From Margaritispora aquatica (Eukaryota > Ascomycota > Leotiomycetes > Helotiales > Discinellaceae): 64,000 nucleotides of DNA. The position numbers were made by a program, and so were the translations under genes. Each line of letters starts with the position of its first letter. Position 1 is the stretch's first letter. Below are positions 43,839 to 55,930 of the stretch, one piece after another. The stretch spans positions 981,758 to 1,045,757 of the forward strand of contig VJWN01000012.1 in NCBI GenBank assembly GCA_007644065.1. The letters run 5' to 3'. The notes below the pieces were generated by a model that saw only the letters and a program-made list of their open reading frames with translations, made no database searches and had not been told where the DNA came from.

Positions 43839-45384
43839 TCAGTCCTCTTTCTTGCCATCGTCTTTTCTAGGCTCGAAATTAAGCTAATTAATCAATTAGT
43901 ATGAGCTTATAAGATAAAAATATGCAGACTTACTGCGTTGCCGTTATAGAATTGTTGATCATCTCGTTTGTCTCGTTGATCCCTCAAAGTCCGCACGTTG
44001 ACCGAAGGACCAGGCACAGTAGATGGCGCAGCAGTTGTCCTCTCCTCTGCTGCCGGCACAGGAGGAGTTGCTCCTCCTCCAAATAGGCTGCCGAGAAGAC
44101 CACTCACTATGCCAGCACCTGAGGCAACAAGCCCATATCCTGCAGAGACACCCTTGGAGACATAGCCAGCATCACCTGAGTAGGCTGACGTAAACCCAGT
44201 CACAGGTAGAAGGATTAGAGTCGCACTTGGAGTCAAACCCAGGGCCTGGAGACTCTTCTCTTCCTCTGAGGTCTCGATGTTTTTGTTTGGTAGTGGCGTC
44301 AAGACTTGCTTGAATGTGTATGGGTTGTCACCCTCTTGCTTGGCATCGACCCAAGGTCTGACGTCCTTGAGAAGACTTCCTGATGATGGAAAGCGTGACC
44401 TGATTGTCGAGCCATCAAACATTCGGATCTGGATAGCACATTCCTTCGAATTCGTCGAAGCAGCCTGTTTTGAAGTATTGGTGCTAGATTCCAAAGGTGT
44501 TCCGTCAGCTAATGCCTTTGCCTGAGCTCTCCTGTTCGCCTCCCTCTCTCGCCTCTCGGCTTTGTCGTCTTCGACACGCTTGAGGATCCGAGCTCGCTCA
44601 TCGCGGGCATCCTGCTGGCGCTTTTTCTCCATTGAAGCGTACTTCAAATCAGCTGCCGACTTTTTTGGTTTGGCTTCCTCGGCGGAGGATTCAACAGCTT
44701 CTCTTCGTGCTTTGGCTTCCGCTGCACGTATGGCTTTCGCTCGTGCATCTTGCTCCTTCTTCTGTGCCTCTAGACGGGCACTTCGCTCGGCCAGGAGATT
44801 CTGAACGGCTGGAGGAGGCTGGGATGATACCGATGGAGTGGGAGCGACGGTGGTTGGGTGACTGGATGAAGTGGCTGATGCCTGTGGTGAACTAACAGCT
44901 TGCGGTGATGGACCTGGGATGACGGATTGCGGCACATGTGATCCGAGGGCAGCGTGCATGCGTCTCATAAAATCCTCTTTGGAGACTCCAGCTGCGAGAT
45001 ACTCCTTGAGCTCGCCATTCTTGATAATAACCAGAGTTGGGTTCTTTGGCAGGGGGAAGATGGCAGCGAGGTAGCCGGCTTCCTGGGATCCTGCTTTCAT
45101 ACGCAGTAGAATTGTTTGCTCAGCTATTAGAGGCAGTAACTAGCAACTCGTTAGTAGGCTCTACTACTAGTCTAAATATCAGGAAGGCTTACAGATTCGT
45201 CTTTCAGATATTCGGTCTCCCAGACTTGACTTTCATCCCCATCATCTAGACACCCTGTCAGCATTGAACATGCAAGATGGTGGCACATAAATCTGGTAAA
45301 CCAACCTGTAACAAAGCACGCCAACAATTTTCCCTCCTGTAGAGCCTTGCCAATTCCACTCTGTAAATCACCTGTGTAAAACAT
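43839..45384 (-). CDS. UBX-domain protein with N-terminal thioredoxin-like region
   Basis: Four exons (45384-45306, 45254-45193, 45139-43934, 43883-43839) give 463 residues. The N-terminal region (1-95: LQSGIGKALQEGKLLACFVTG, then LLPLIAEQTILLRMKAGSQE, then NPTLVIIKNGELKEYL) looks like a UAS/thioredoxin-like fold. A Pro/Ser linker and a long charged coiled coil (about 165-265) precede the UBX domain at about 284-360 (CAIQIRMFDGSTIRSRF to LGLTPSATLILLPV). A glycine-rich hydrophobic segment (GLVASGAGIVSGLLGSLFGG) follows, then a charged end (LNFEPRKDDGKKED). The layout resembles UBXN4/erasin-type adaptors that bring Cdc48/p97 to the ER membrane. The exact orthologue is not certain. Confidence 0.9.
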
Positions 45385-45578
45385 GTTGATTTTTGAACTC
45401 GTTATTTAAAATATTTTAAATGGTGTCGTGACAAACAAAGCAGCCCAGGGACTGTGAGGTGGATGAATGGGAGTCAAATCCAGCCAATCGCATCGACCCT
45501 GAACATTTGACCGAAGCTCAAGCTTGATGGAGCACAACCAAGAATGTAAATGTCAAGAAGTCTACGACAACATACACC

Positions 45579-46691
45579 ATGAATGTCTCGAAATCAATAC
45601 TAGGGCAGGCTAGGAGCTATAGGCTAGGAGCAAGTATTTCTAGAACAATTCGAAAACCAGTTGCGCCTACATGTCAGCAATGCCGTCACATCTCAAAGTC
45701 CCCTCGGCGGGCAAAGGCCCAACCAGCAGATGATCCAAATTTCATGTCCATCGTCGACAACCCACCAAACATTGTGCGCGCAGGGAAGAAGCATGGCCCA
45801 GGTCTAATTATACTTGGTAGGCTGTCCTCCACATATCCGTGAACACTGGTGCTAACATGGCTGGCTATACAGCTCTGATCCCGATCACAGCCTTCGCGCT
45901 AGGGACATGGCAAGTCCAGCGACTGGACTGGAAGTCAAAACTGATAGCCAAGTTCGAAGACCGGCTGGTGCGAGATCCATTGCCATTACCACCGCAGATT
46001 GACCCTGCCGCGATCCACGATTTTGACTACAGGCGGATCTATGCGACAGGCCACTTCAGACATGACCAGGAGATGCTTATTGGCCCTCGGATGCATGAAT
46101 CACACGAGGGATATTTGGTCATTACGCCTCTGGAGAGAGAGGGAGAGAATAGTACAGTCTTGGTGAACAGAGGATGGATACCGAAGAAGTTTAAGCTGCA
46201 AAAGGATCGCCCGGATGGAGTGGTGAAAGGAGAGGTCACAGTGGAAGGCCTGTTGAGAGAGCCGTGGAAGAAGAATATGTTCACGCCAGACAATAATGTT
46301 AAGAAGAGGGAATTCTATTTTCCCGACGTTCATCAGATGGCTGCTTTGACGGGTAGCCAGGCAGTGTGGATCGAAGAAACTATGGGTTGGTTGCAGGCTG
46401 ATATTGTATAGAGAAGTGCTAACAGTCTTCTAGAATCCGATTTATTACAATCATGGGATAGAGAAGCTCGAGGTATCCCAATTGCAAGAGCTGCAGAGGT
46501 CAATCTCAGGAACAACCATGCTCAGTATATCTTTACATGGTAAAAAGTCCAACATGCCAGAAGTATCATACAATGCTAATCCGTCCAGGTATGCTCTTGC
46601 AGCCGCCACGTCCATTATGTTATGGATGGTGGTCAAAAAGCCTGCTGCGGATATATCACGCCGTGTACGCCAAAATAAGGAATGGTCATAA
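45579..46691 (+). CDS. SHY1: SURF1/Shy1, cytochrome c oxidase assembly factor
   Basis: Four exons (45579-45816, 45873-46385, 46434-46539, 46589-46691) give 319 residues. A basic N-terminal presequence (SKSILGQARSYRLGASISRT) suits mitochondrial import. The first membrane helix contains LIPITAFALGTWQVQRLDWK, the SURF1 signature region, with DYRRIYATGHFRHDQEMLIG and VLVNRGWIPKKF following. After PVWIEETM-type sequence (AVWIEETM) the last exons give LRNNHAQYIFTWYALAAATS and IMLWMVVKK, the second membrane helix. Shy1 helps assemble cytochrome c oxidase in the inner membrane. The third intron could be read through for a short alternative end (WLQADIV), but splicing restores the family C-terminus. 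Confidence 0.94.
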
Positions 46692-46717
46692 GTCATCGAA
46701 TCATCATGGGTATCATA

Positions 46718-48416
46718 TCAATCCTGTTCATCACCTTCTTCGACACTTTCCAAGTGTCGTCCCTTCTTGAGCTTCGATGGCGGAACCATGCGGAGCTCCT
46801 GTAAAAGTTCTCTTGGAAGATATCGCTGGGCAAGCGAGAAAGGCGTTGTTGTTGCATTTGTCTGGCGTTGTCTGAAAATTATGTTAGATTAGATGGCACT
46901 TTGGCCTATTTGGGAAAGCTTACCTCGCCATGAGTGTAACAATATCACTCTCATCTATTGTCTTCCTCCCTGCATGGTTTGCATAAGCTCCTAGGTCTTC
47001 ACTGACTTGTTCGAAGAACCAGTCCGTAGCCTGCATAATAGCGTCCAAGGTTTCCTTGTTTATTTTTGCCTTACTGTTGCCAGCTGTTCGGGCAAAATTT
47101 ATTGCTATTTTTTTGACCACGCCTGCAGGAAGTGATGGGTACTGAATGCCATGTTTGGATACTTTGACCTTCTTCCTCTTGACTACACTCTTGTCTGTAG
47201 CAACAGCATCTAAAGCCTGAGTGGTATCTTGAAGAGAATGAATCTCTGTGTCCACATCTAGGTTCTCGTTTAAGAAACTATCAAGGATCCTCATATTTGA
47301 TTGGTCATATGCTTCCAGAGCCTCCACATCTTGGTCTTTATCATTCTCGAAAGCCATAAGTCCTACGCCCTTTACTTCGGTGACCTCATCTACAACTTCT
47401 TCGATTCCTACCTGGGAGAAATCTAGTTCTCCAACAGGGTCAGCCGGCAGATCAGCTTCTTCCTCTGATGGTTTTCGTTCAGGCACATTGAAAACAAATT
47501 CTGTTGTGGTATCATCGGCTACCAATCCAGTAGGTCGTATATCACTCACTCTACCAATTGAAAAACGCTCTCGTCCAAAATCGAAGCCTCGCAATGTTGC
47601 GGTAGTTTCGCTAACAAAGTTAGCAATCTGCATATATTAGACCTGCTCTCGTCATTACCCTGCCAATCCGATATTTTCATCCATCCCATCGTCGTCCATT
47701 CCGTAGCCCCCTTCAACTAGATAGCTTGAGTCGTACGCATTGCCTCTTAATTGCATGTCGTTCAAATCTGCGAAAGCATCGCTCAGCCGGACACTACCAA
47801 AGCTCCCTCTAGAATAGCGCCTTGGAGGCAATTCGCTTGCAGCCCTTCTCGGCAATTCAATAGAATGTCCTGTATATTCTTCATTTTCTAATCCTGCGGA
47901 TTGAGGTGGTTCAAGCAGACTGTAATCCTCGTCATCTTCTTCTTCGTCGCCCATCGGGAGAGAAAATCGCGGTCGAGGAATTTCGGGTCCATCTTCGAGA
48001 TCATCATCACGAATAGGCTTCTTGTCCTTTTTGTTTTCTGGCTGTTTGCCTTCTGGAGTAGGTATAATTCGTTGTGATATGGGTGCCAGCAGTCTACTTA
48101 ATTGACGAAGCGTATCTCTCGGCGTTGCCCTCTGTTGTACTCCGCTTCTTCTTCTGTCTCTTGGTGTAAGACCAGCTCGCCGCAGGTTTAGCTCTCGCTG
48201 AGCTGCCCTTCCATGAGGCGTAACAACAATAGGTCTTCTAGCGGATCCAATTCTCTGTGCGCCTGGTGTTCTAGCTTGTTCGGCAGGTGTTCGCCGATTT
48301 GAACGATGGCTTGATGGCAGGCCAACACTTGATGCGCGGCGCAAGGGCGTTGTAGGTTTCGAGTCCGAAAATTGATTCCTCAATTGCTTTGCAGGAACTG
48401 GCTTGCCTGAAGCCAT
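46718..48416 (-). CDS. CENP-T-like inner kinetochore protein (histone fold)
   Basis: Three exons (48416-47659, 47610-46924, 46871-46718) give 532 residues. The N-terminal half is basic, Ser/Arg/Pro-rich and disordered (RTPAEQARTPGAQRIGSARR, ATPRDTLRQLSRLL), as expected for the Ndc80-recruiting tail of CENP-T. An acidic middle follows. The C-terminal histone fold at about 400-480 reads HGIQYPSLPAGVVKKIAINF, then INKETLDAIMQATDWFFEQV and HAGRKTIDESDIVTLMARQR. The family-specific end is ATTTPFSLAQRYLPRELLQE. CENP-T pairs with CENP-W and links centromeric chromatin to the outer kinetochore. The gene is convergent with SHY1; the stop codons are about 26 bp apart, so the 3' UTRs must overlap. Confidence 0.9.
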
Positions 48417-48760
48417 GATGATGCGTTTGGTAATAGGATTTCTCGGTTGACCCAGCTTTTGAAATCCTACTTATTTCACCAAAGGATTAATCGCATACAC
48501 AGTTCAGACCAATATTCTGTAATATTTCAGATCCGTTGTCGAACTAGCTTTGTATGATGCATACCAGAGAGTTTGATGTCTTGTATGGTACAAGGTGAGG
48601 TAATTCGTCGCGTCTGGGGTGTCGCGTTAGTTTAAGCTAGTCCTAGAAAGGTAATCCGGGGAAAAGTTCGATAAGATAACAATTTTTTGAAGATTGTCGA
48701 GGCTGAATTTGCAGCAAGCCTACCTAAGCTGCGCAACTACTCACATAATCGAATCCCAAA
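48417..48760. promoter_or_regulatory. Divergent CENP-T / CMS1 promoter
   Basis: A 344-bp spacer between divergent starts, containing two TCGCGT elements (about 48608 and 48622), near matches to the ACGCGT cell-cycle box. Joint regulation is inferred only from position. Confidence 0.4.
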
Positions 48761-49676
48761 ATGACCTCAGACGAAGACCTCCAAGAGCCGCTTATAGAGC
48801 GATTGAGTGCTTCTCCAGACCCAGAGTCCACCAAATTACCTTCCAAAAAGCGGAAGCGGGGATCTACAGAAGATGCACCAAAGAAATCCAAAAGCAAGAA
48901 AGTAAAGGCTGTGGAAGAGGATGACTTGGATATTGAGGCGGGAATCAATCGTGCTTTTGCGCATATGGATAACCAGTTACTGGCCGACTATCTTGCTCAG
49001 CGGACGAGAAAGTTCGAAAGTGATTTGAGCACGATTGAGTTGGAGGATAAGTATATTCCAGGTATAGTTTCTATTGACCCCTCAAAAATGTTCTCACTGC
49101 TAATGTATTTCATAGCAAATGCTATTCAAGATACCACTGCGTTCGATAAGCCTAGGACGATCGAGAATCTACCTAGTTTTCTAGAAAAGTTTGCTGGAAA
49201 TACGACAAAACTATGGTCGGCATCGAAAATGAATGGAGCACCACATACCATAATTGTCACCAGCGCTGGACTGAGGGCCGCTGATCTCGCCAGGTAGTTA
49301 TCTTCTTCTTACAAGAGGTCTCATGCTAATTGAGCTCTCAAGAGCGGTGCGTAAATTCCAGACGAAAGATGCAACTGTTGCTAAATTATTTGCCAAACAC
49401 ATTAAAATCAAGGATGCCATCAAATTGCTGAACAAGACCAGAACTGGTATAGCTGTTGGCACACCGGCCCGTCTGAAGGATCTGATGGATGATGGTGCAT
49501 TGCGGATCGATAGACTGGAGAGGATAGTTGTGGATGCCTCGCACATTGACATAAAGAAGAGAGGACTCCTGGAAACGAAGGATGTACAGGTACCTTTAAT
49601 ACAGTGGCTTGGTCTGGATGTTTTGAGAGAGAAGTATTCCGCAAAAGCAGAGGGTATACAGTTACTATTCTACTAA
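48761..49676 (+). CDS. CMS1: CMS1 homologue, ribosome-biogenesis factor of the 90S pre-ribosome
   Basis: Three exons (48761-49061, 49116-49293, 49343-49676) give 270 residues. The N-terminus is acidic then Lys-rich, nuclear-localisation-like (PSKKRKRGS, KKSKSKKVK). The rest resembles half of a DEAD-box helicase fold: HTIIVTSAGLRAADLARAVR, then FAKHIKIKDAIKLL, VGTPARLKDLMDDGAL and RLERIVVDASHIDIKKRGLL. In place of the DEAD motif it has DASH, and no Walker A is present, so it should not hydrolyse ATP. This matches CMS1, known from yeast small-subunit processome work. It is divergent from CENP-T. Confidence 0.88.
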
Positions 49677-50327
49677 AAACTATAGACAGACTCGAATCCG
49701 AATTTCTCAATTTGTTGGTTTGTGAGTCAATTGTGCAAAATTGCAACGTTACGACCCCAGAAACTTTCTCGATTTGCTTGAAACTGAAAAAAATTAAAAG
49801 ATGAGATGGTTAGGAGACTCGGTATTGCAAGAGACATCCTTGTGGCATGGTTCATTGATTAATACAGTGTTTGCTATCCTACAAGCCCATGGACTGGCCA
49901 TCTCACTTCGTGGTGAGTTAGGCTTGGCATGGTGTTGTGTTGCAAGTTCTCTGTTACCACAAATGGAGCTATGCGCAAAGAAAGTGCACATGAAGAGTAC
50001 CTTCTTGCGGCGAACTGCCAGATCGTAATTGCAGTTCAGATCATTGGATGGCGAGGGTACATAGGAATCCAATTTTCCATCTCGTGTATTCTTATTGTTT
50101 TTCATCATTCAGTTCACGCTCGTTCACGCACACTCGTTTGCACCATTTGAAGATTGCCTTTGCAATCAGTCAGTCGCTACAGAAAAGCGAAGCTGTTCCA
50201 CAATCTTGTTGTGCCCTAGAGATTTTCATTTTGTGTCGAAAAGAAATTCCTCTTGATCCAAAGCTTCATACTCATTATCCAACATTCTTCTCCGGTTCTT
50301 GCTACTCTCAACTTCTCCTACGCCGAG
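49677..50327. other. Intergenic, about 650 bp
   Basis: 3' region of CMS1 and promoter of the CFEM gene. Overlapping short frames on both strands (49794-50150) with no motif; not called as genes. Confidence 0.5.
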
Positions 50328-51089
50328 ATGCTGGCATACAAGTTTCTATCTATTATTGCTATGTTCATCTGGGACGTTGAAGCATTTGAAAATTTACCAG
50401 GTAGGCCAAGGTATATCGATAGATGATTTTGCTAATGATGTTCTAGTCTGTGCTGTTCGTTGTTTAGAGAATACAAGATACATCAGCAAATGTTCAGGTA
50501 TTCTGGCATGCGAATGCGAGAAAACGCAGTATCAAAAAGTATGAGACTCATCCTAGTTTTATTTGCAGATAGACACCGAAAAGTATGCAGCTAACGTTAT
50601 CTCAAGTCTGTCTATCAATACATATATTCTCAGTGCGATACGCCCAAATTTCGCCCCGCGCTGGATTATATCACGTCGCAATGTCCCGGTTCCAGGAACG
50701 AGATCTTGTTCGCTAGTCCTCTGAACCCTAACCGCGATGAATTGCGAGGTCGAGAGGCCGAGGTTGTAGCAGGAGAGACAGAGCCACATGGTTATGGATC
50801 TGCCTATGGATATCCGACGGAAAGTGCCAACAGCTTCCCCACAGAGAGCGCAAACAACTACTCAACACAAAGTGCGGATATCTATCCTATTCAGAGCATT
50901 GGTCATACCAGGCGAACTGCTGAGGGGTGGACGCCGACTGCCACTCCGTTATCTGACATATCTCAAGTTGCCTCTCCAGCAACGACATTGATAAAGTCAA
51001 CTGCGCGATTTGCAGCAGTTTCCGAATCGACCTCCGCTCCGCATGTCTATTTAAGCCAAGCCACATCATTTAAGTCATCTCTTGCATAA
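50328..51089 (+). CDS. Secreted CFEM-domain protein (candidate effector)
   Basis: Three exons (50328-50400, 50447-50538, 50607-51089) give 215 residues. The introns have branch sites TTGCTAATG and AGCTAACG, and both joins are exact. A signal peptide (MLAYKFLSIIAMFIWDVEA) leads to a CFEM domain: VCAVRCLENTRYISKCSG, then ILACECEKTQYQK, then SVYQYIYSQCDTPKFRPALD and YITSQC. The spacing C-x3-C-x9-C-x5-C-x-C and the final C-x15-C fit CFEM, but the sixth cysteine is missing, leaving seven of eight. The remainder is Ser/Thr/Pro-rich with imperfect repeats of an ESAN-type unit (YPTESANSFPTESANNYSTQ). No GPI-anchor signal is evident at the end (SQATSFKSSLA). CFEM proteins bind haem or iron, or act at host surfaces; which applies here is open. 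Confidence 0.8.
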
Positions 51090-51676
51090 ACTTTCTTGGC
51101 AGTTCTTGTTTGCATGATGCACCTCCTGTAACCCGTGCTTCTGCCATATCTGCAGACGCAAGTAGGCAATTGGATCATTTTTGAGCTTCTCGAAAACTGC
51201 TTGTTGGATTGTCATGGCGCAGCAGGAGATTGATATATCATGTCTTGAATATGGTGGCCGAGGTGTAGTGGTTTTTAGGTTTGGTTGATCGGTCTTGGCT
51301 GGTCATATTCTTATTTTGGAGGTTGAGATAACTAGAGCCTATGCTTGGTCGTGGCATATCTGCCTCGGGTCATTAGCTGTCAGAGGTTTTAGCCCTTAAT
51401 ATCAACATAATTTGCCATCGAGCTCTTTCCAGATCCAAGACCCTGTATGAGAATTTCTCCAGCGGTAAACAGGGCACGAACGATTTTCCTAGATATCAAG
51501 AATGCCTTTTTGAACAACTTTCACTACCAGGTAATGAATCAGCCAACCAAGCTTCTTAACAACCACGGCGCAGACATCTTTCCGACTGCTATAGATCTTC
51601 CAGTAAGCTAAAACAGAGCGATGCCGTCGCTGCTACGACCAGACGGACGCTCACAATTCGAATCATCTTTAAATCC
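51090..51676. other. Intergenic between convergent genes
   Basis: About 590 bp holding 3' ends of the CFEM gene and the NLR gene. Nothing else recognised. Confidence 0.5.
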
Positions 51677-54600
51677 TCAAGCACATATGGCGATCGCCTC
51701 CCTTTCTTGCGGAACCGTGCTATCATAGATGTCGCGGATAGGAGGAAGGTGATTAACTGCAGGGAATTGATCTGCGCTGATTTCACTCAGGAGTTCAATC
51801 ACTTCCACGCTTGCACTGACACTGGCTTTGGTTTGTGCTCGCTTCATCTGCCAAACCGAGCTTTTAATGGATTGAGCCAAATGCATCAACTTGCTCTCAC
51901 CAGACAGTTTCGCCAGTTGAGTTACTGTCCGGCCAAATTCGTCGGGAATAGTTGCATCAGCCCCAGCATTGACTAGAAATTCCGCAGCTTTCACGTTTCG
52001 GAGCTCAATAGCCTTGAAAAGCAGCTTCTGGGCATCGATCTTTGATGATTCAATATCGGCGCCTGCCTCGACAAGCATGATCGCTATTGAATAATTCTCG
52101 TCCCTGAACGCAATGGAGAGCGGTGTCAGGCCAAAGCGATCCGGTTTGCTGATTTCTGGATCGTGCTCTAGAAGAATCTGAACAGCTTCCGCGTTCCCAA
52201 ATTGTACTGCAAGATGTAAAGGTGAGCGGCCGCAGTTGTCAAGCTCATCTAAACAACTACCGGCCACTGGAAGCAAAAGCTCAAGAAGCTTAGCGGTGAC
52301 TTCGATTTCCCAATCTTCATCCTCACTTCGCTGAATTATTGCTGAATGTAGTACAGTGTTCTCTGTCCCGTGCTCTTTCATTTCTAAAGTCTGGGGACGA
52401 GAAGAAAGAGCTGCTTCTACCAAAGCAACCTCTCGTCTCACAACCAACGACCAAAGAGGAAGATCTTCGATTTTTGGCTCTACTATCAGGCTCGATGTGA
52501 TTTGGCCACTCCGGCAGAGACTAGTGAGTTTTTCATGCCCGTACTGCCAAGCGACAGCAATTGGGGTGCGAGAATAGTTGTCCTCCAAGCATACATCCGC
52601 CCCTCTCTGGATGAGTACTTCAGCAGCTTCAAGTTTGCCTGATATACAGGCACGATGAAGTGGTGTCATTCCAGTTTTATCACGAATATCCATCTCATTG
52701 TACTGATCAGCGATAATCTCTAGCACCTTGACGTGGCCATTGCCGGATGCCAGGTGCAGAGGAGTACATCCATCCTCATCCGTTTGACCAGCATTCACAT
52801 TGTAGCTCGCTAGAAGTGACAATGCTTCGACGCAGCCCTCCTCGGCTGCTCGTAAGAATGCAAAGCCACCTCGCATATCTTTGAGATCGGGGTTTGCTCC
52901 CCGGTCTGCTAACATCTTCACTATAGCTGGGTAATTCTTTTCCGCAGCGGACGAGAGAGCTGTTCGACCAAATCGCTTCTCTTGTATATCCAAATCTATT
53001 CCGTCTACTTCTAACAGGGCCGATACTACTTCAGTATGTCCCCGTTCTGTAGCAAGATGCAAGGCTGTGTTTCCTTCCGAATCCTGGTGATTCAAGGATA
53101 TCGTTGGATGTTTTAGGAGTTTGCACACAGTATCGACTTGACCTCTGTGTGCTGCGACCATGAGTGGCGTTCGATTGAAAAGCTTCGTACTAGGGACATT
53201 GGCATCGACATTGACCCCTTCGAACTCTGGGCTCAAAAGGAGTTCAACCAATGTCTCATGCTTGTTCAGCACAGCCTCGAGTAAAGCAGTCCTATTTCTT
53301 CCTTGTCCACTAACAAGATTCACGGATGCTCCAAGCTCTAGCAGTCGACGTGCAACATCTGCATGTCCCCTTCGACACGCATACATCAATGCTGTCTGAC
53401 CATAGGTCTTTTCTCGCACATCCAGATCCATCTTCTGGTAGTCCAGTGCGGAAATAAGATGCGCCAAATTGAACCAGGCGCAAACGTGCAAGGGATCAAT
53501 TGATCTTCGGACATCCCATTTATCGTGCTCAAATGTGCTCGAAGCCCATGCTGCTTGTATGTATGCGTCAAGGCGAGGCGGGGATTGCAAATATGCCACC
53601 GCTGACTTCACGACCTCAGCATCACCTGACTCGCTTAATGTTGATTCTCGGAGATGGTCGCCCCAATACTGGACCGCATAAGAAATGAAGCAGTGACTTT
53701 GCTCTTTCATGGAAAATTCCTCTATCTCGTGGCATGGATTCGAGAATTCGTCAAACATGAGATAGCTCAGACATATTCTACTCATGTCAGTATGGGAGTT
53801 TGGGAAATATTTGGTTCGATTGCTTTCGAAAAACCGCTCGAGCGTTGAATGGTCGAATCGCACAACTCCCTCACTATCTTGGTCGATCCTGATTAGACCT
53901 TTGGTTCGATTGAGAACTGTCGTTCTTGTCAGTATCAAACCCTCATTAATTAAGACAGTTTAAGTGAAGATGACTGAATACCTTCTTGACGTTCCATTTC
54001 GAAATCTGTATCATACTCGGTGGTTTCACCTACCTCCCACGTGGCTAGGGCATGCTGTAGCTCTTTAAAAGTGAGGTTTCTACAGGCTGTGAAGACAACG
54101 GCCAGAATTTGCATCGCAGATCTCGCTTTCTCGGGCTCCTGTCCACGAATACGGATTTCCATATCCTCGGCATACAATAGGTCTATGCTCTCTGCAAGAC
54201 TATAGCGGTCCTTCGCTAGTTCTCTAAGGGATTTTTTGATGGCGCCCAAGTTCTGCTTGCTCCCAAGCGATCGGATGTATTGCTTTGCGAGTAGGAACCT
54301 TCCTTGAGAAGCCTTCACGATAGCCTTCACAATCTCAGCTAGCAAAGAAGGATTCTTTTGACATTCTCTGCCAAGCTTTGATGATGATCCATGAGATGGA
54401 CTTGGATCGTCTTCAGACAGGTCCTCTGGCATTTCTTTCCGAATCGAGAATTCAATGTAACTGGCGAGGTCGCTATCTGGTGTTTGTATCACCTTCTCAA
54501 ATACTTTCGGTATTCTCAGCTTGTGTGTTGAGCCCATAGGACACTCCTTGCTGTTTTCCCAACATTTTTGGCATATATCGGTCCGGTCCTGGTCGCCTTG

Positions 54601-55930
54601 AGGACAGTCTGTACATTGATACCAAAAAGAGGTTTCTTTCAAACAGACGTTACACAAGATTCTTTCACGCGATGACTCCACATCCCGTCTTCTGGTGAGC
54701 ATCAACTTTATCTTTTCGGGATAAAGTCGTCGCACATATCTCTCGATCAAGCTTCGCGACTCATCCGGCGCCTCGTCCAATGCGTCAACTATGATAAAGA
54801 CCTGATCATAAGTCTCTAGCTCAGCCTGTACAATGTCAGTTTCTAGAGAGATGAAAATGGGAACTAGTCTAGTCGCTAAGCGTATCGCTTACCTCGAGTA
54901 AGGTTTCCATCTCTTTTAGAGTCACCTTTGCGCGAATACGAATTGCTTTGTCATATGCAGCTTTAATGCCAGGAGAAATTCGACCATCTTTCATCTGAAC
55001 CAACTGCTTGAGTAAGCTACCCAGGATATTGGTTGGGGTTTGCGAGGATGATTTTTGCTCGAAAAATATGCTCAGTGCTGGAGTCTTAGGTTTAAGATAC
55101 TGAATCAAGTGATCGGCAACGATTGCAGACAATATTGTCTGAAAATGCAAGTCAACACAAGGCACCTCAAGACAACGAGTCCAACTAACCTTTCCTGCAC
55201 CAGTTGGCCCATAGCACCTTATGAGTTGAACCGGTCCATCCTTCCAATTCTTAAATTCTGGGCTGTCAATGAACCATTGTCCAGTGCGAGCAGCATCTTC
55301 AATCTTCTCGCTTCGGCGCGCCTGATAGTTGAATGGCGACAACCAGTTCTCAATTTCTTTCTTCTCTAACTCGCCTCGCCTTATCTCTTTTTCCAGCTGG
55401 ATCTTTTTATTTTCTATCCGATCCTCTTCGAGCTTTAAAGCTAGAGTTTTCGTGATGAGATTTGTTTCCTGCGTAAGTGTATAGTTGCTATTTGACAAAT
55501 TGATACTTGCTGCGCTTAGGATTGCTAGGATACCAGTGCAGTATCCTTCTAGCTCTGTAAAGAAGTGATCTAGTGTTTTCTTTTCAGAACGCCATTCCAG
55601 CCTCTTTAGCTGTCTTTTCCAATCTGTTTCCTTCGTCTTGAGCATAACATTCATCTTGACTACCGTGGATGCTACACCTTTCAATGGTGACTTCGAATTC
55701 ATCTCGAGATCGAGAAGTGCAGTCGAAGCTGGTCCAGGATGAACTTTTTCCGATTCTATCAGCGTATTCAGACTGGTGATGACGGTTTTCACATAGTCGA
55801 GTCTCTGGTCGAACTCCACACGTTCAACATCAGCTTTGATGACATCTCTCCCGAAGCGATATGCATTTTTTAATCCATCGAAGATGGCTACGCAACTCGA
55901 GATCAGCCCGAGGGCAGAGACTGGATCCAT
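51677..55930 (-). CDS. NLR-like STAND protein: Helo-like N-domain, NACHT with inserted zinc finger, ankyrin repeats
   Basis: Four exons (55930-55190, 55138-54893, 54825-53982, 53916-51677) give 1356 residues. The N-terminal helical domain starts MDPVSALGLISSCVAIFDGL, as in fungal STAND proteins. The NTPase has a P-loop GPTGAGKT (about 241-248) and Walker B VFIIVDALDE (about 337-346), then KLMLTRRR. A zinc-finger-like segment follows at about 375-425: CNVCLKETSFWYQCTDCP, then DICQKCWENSKECPMGSTHK. The remaining NACHT/winged-helix region ends RFDHSTLERFF. From about residue 780 to the end lie roughly 15 ankyrin repeats (for example GQTALMYACRRGHADVARRL, DGCTPLHLASGNGHVKVLEI). Such proteins act in non-self recognition and programmed cell death of hyphae. 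The ligand is unknown. Confidence 0.92.

Noticed and set aside
47248..47640. A 130-codon frame antisense to CENP-T
   Set aside because: Ser/Thr-rich shadow of the acidic CENP-T region.
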